A stretch of DNA of 6,522 bases. Source: Patescibacteria group bacterium. GTDB taxonomy: Bacteria > Patescibacteriota > Gracilibacteria > UBA1369 > LOWO2-01-FULL-3. The stretch lies in the NCBI GenBank assembly GCA_018818755.1, contig JAHIRL010000154.1, forward strand, positions 1 through 6,522, given 5' to 3'. The notes under the pieces were generated by a model, which was not told the origin of the DNA, searched no databases, and saw nothing but the letters and a program-made list of their open reading frames with translations. Below, piece after piece: positions 5,801 through 6,522 of this stretch. Numbering within the stretch: position 1 is the stretch's first letter; the number at the start of each line of letters is the position of its first letter. Made by a program: the position numbers and the translations under genes.

Positions 5801-5829
5801 ATTCTGACAGAAAAGCGAAAAGTAGTCAA
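5801..5829 (-). promoter_or_regulatory. Sigma70-type promoter for the small acidic gene
   Basis: On the minus strand there is TTGACT (5824-5829, five of six to TTGACA), exactly 17 bases of spacer, then CAGAAT (5801-5806, four of six to TATAAT). The predicted start near 5794 leaves a leader of about 22 bases to the ATG at 5771. This is the best-spaced promoter match I found in the window and argues that the small gene is transcribed independently of nnrD. Confidence 0.5.
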
Positions 5830-5853
5830 GTGTGGTTTTTCAATACTCATAAT

Positions 5854-6522
5854 TCACAACTTATTCACCGCCACCCCCACCATCTCCGCAATTTCACTCG
5901 CCGTATAGCAAACTCCTTTTTCCTTAAACAATAAATCTCCAGCCCTCCCCACAACAAAAGCCGCACACCTCGCCGCATCAAAGCCTTCAAGCCCCTGCGC
6001 CATAAACGAAGCAACCACTCCGGCCAGCACATCTCCACTTCCCCCAACGGTCATCCCGGCATTTCCGGTCAGATTTTTCTCCACAAGCCCCTCATCCGAA
6101 GACACAAAATCCACCGCACTCTTCAAAAGCACATTTATGTGCAAATCCATCGACAAAGATCTAAGCAAAATCACTGATTTTGGATCATCCTCCTTAACCA
6201 AAACATCCCGATCCACCAAATGCTGAAATTCGTTATTGTGAGGAGTAACCACCACCGGCTGTTGCAAAGGAAATTTTTTAATCTCTTTCAACGCCAACAT
6301 CCCACTTGCATCCAGCACAGTCGGAATATGTAGTTCGTTCAAAATCCGCACCACAGTAGAAATACTCTCCTCGTGCTCTCCCAGCCCCGGCCCAATCAGT
6401 ACGCTATCCATCTTTTTCCCAAGCTCAATAATCGCACCCGCATCACTCTCCTTCAAATATTTCCCCTCAAACTTCCGCACAATAAAATCCGGTGCAGCCG
6501 CCCGAGTCACCTCATAATTACA
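5854..6522 (-). CDS. nnrD: ADP/ATP-dependent NAD(P)H-hydrate dehydratase, N-terminus cut by window
   Basis: Repairs damaged cofactor by dehydrating S-NAD(P)HX back to NAD(P)H using ADP or ATP; a cytoplasmic metabolite-repair enzyme of the ribokinase-like YjeF C-terminal family. The frame continues through the window end (visible codons start CNYEVTRAAAPDF), so the GTG at 6508-6510 is probably internal. About 222 residues are seen, with roughly 50-60 missing from a stand-alone enzyme, or more if an epimerase domain is fused in front. Numbered from the GTG, the motifs are GPGLG (40-44), VLDASG (65-70), TPHNNEF (89-95) and the anion-hole/catalytic block GNAGMTVGGSGDVLAG (149-164) with the catalytic Asp at 160. 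The usual LDAD is LDAS here. The missing N-terminal part would carry the first nucleotide-contact segment. The stop is TGA, followed by an 82-base spacer to the small acidic gene. No terminator is evident. Confidence 0.93.
   Translation of the reverse strand, partial: CNYEVTRAAAPDFIVRKFEGKYLKESDAGAIIELGKKMDSVLIGPGLGEHEESISTVVRILNELHIPTVLDASGMLALKEIKKFPLQQPVVVTPHNNEFQHLVDRDVLVKEDDPKSVILLRSLSMDLHINVLLKSAVDFVSSDEGLVEKNLTGNAGMTVGGSGDVLAGVVASFMAQGLEGFDAARCAAFVVGRAGDLLFKEKGVCYTASEIAEMVGVAVNKL

Noticed and set aside
1..6522. Alternative genetic code with TGA as a sense codon, as in some CPR lineages
   Set aside because: All conserved proteins end where their families end, nnrD uses TGA as its stop, and no frame needs TGA read-through.

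Overview
The window is ordinary bacterial chromosome with seven protein genes. No RNA gene, IS element, CRISPR array or prophage is visible. Lineage can only be inferred. Genes are packed with overlapping ends, no start I examined has a Shine-Dalgarno box, the adenosylhomocysteinase is the short archaeal/Thermotoga-like form, and the HNH endonuclease is of a type I associate with Candidate Phyla Radiation (Patescibacteria) genomes. A CPR bacterium or similar uncultured lineage fits best, but this is not proven. The standard genetic code works throughout.

Layout. 1-1166 (+): 3' part of a MacB/FtsX-type ABC transporter permease whose start lies before the window. 1163-2410 (-): S-adenosylhomocysteine hydrolase, overlapping the permease tail-to-tail. 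2411-2561: divergent intergenic region rich in inverted repeats. 2562-3332 (+): HNH endonuclease. 3324-4454 (-): S-adenosylmethionine synthetase, overlapping the HNH gene tail-to-tail. 4455-4503: short divergent promoter gap. 4504-5529 (+): family 2 glycosyltransferase with a basic C-terminal tail. 5526-5771 (-): unrecognised acidic 81-residue protein, again overlapping its convergent neighbour. 5772-5853: spacer with a good sigma70-type promoter and a small palindrome. 5854-6522 (-): NAD(P)HX dehydratase, cut at its N-terminus by the window end.

How the genes relate. MetK makes S-adenosylmethionine and AhcY removes the S-adenosylhomocysteine left after methyl transfer, so two steps of the activated-methyl cycle lie close together. 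They are separated by an HNH gene on the opposite strand and are not one simple operon. NnrD repairs hydrated NAD(P)H. The permease and glycosyltransferase are envelope functions with no clear link to the others.

The most interesting signals are structural. Strand alternates at almost every gene, and all three convergent pairs overlap by 4-9 bases at their stop codons; two of these junctions sit on stem-loops. The two complete plus-strand genes (HNH and glycosyltransferase) switch from G-rich to C-rich coding in their 3' parts. The gap upstream of the HNH gene could fold into a multi-helix leader with mutually exclusive pairings. I saw no clear new multi-gene system.
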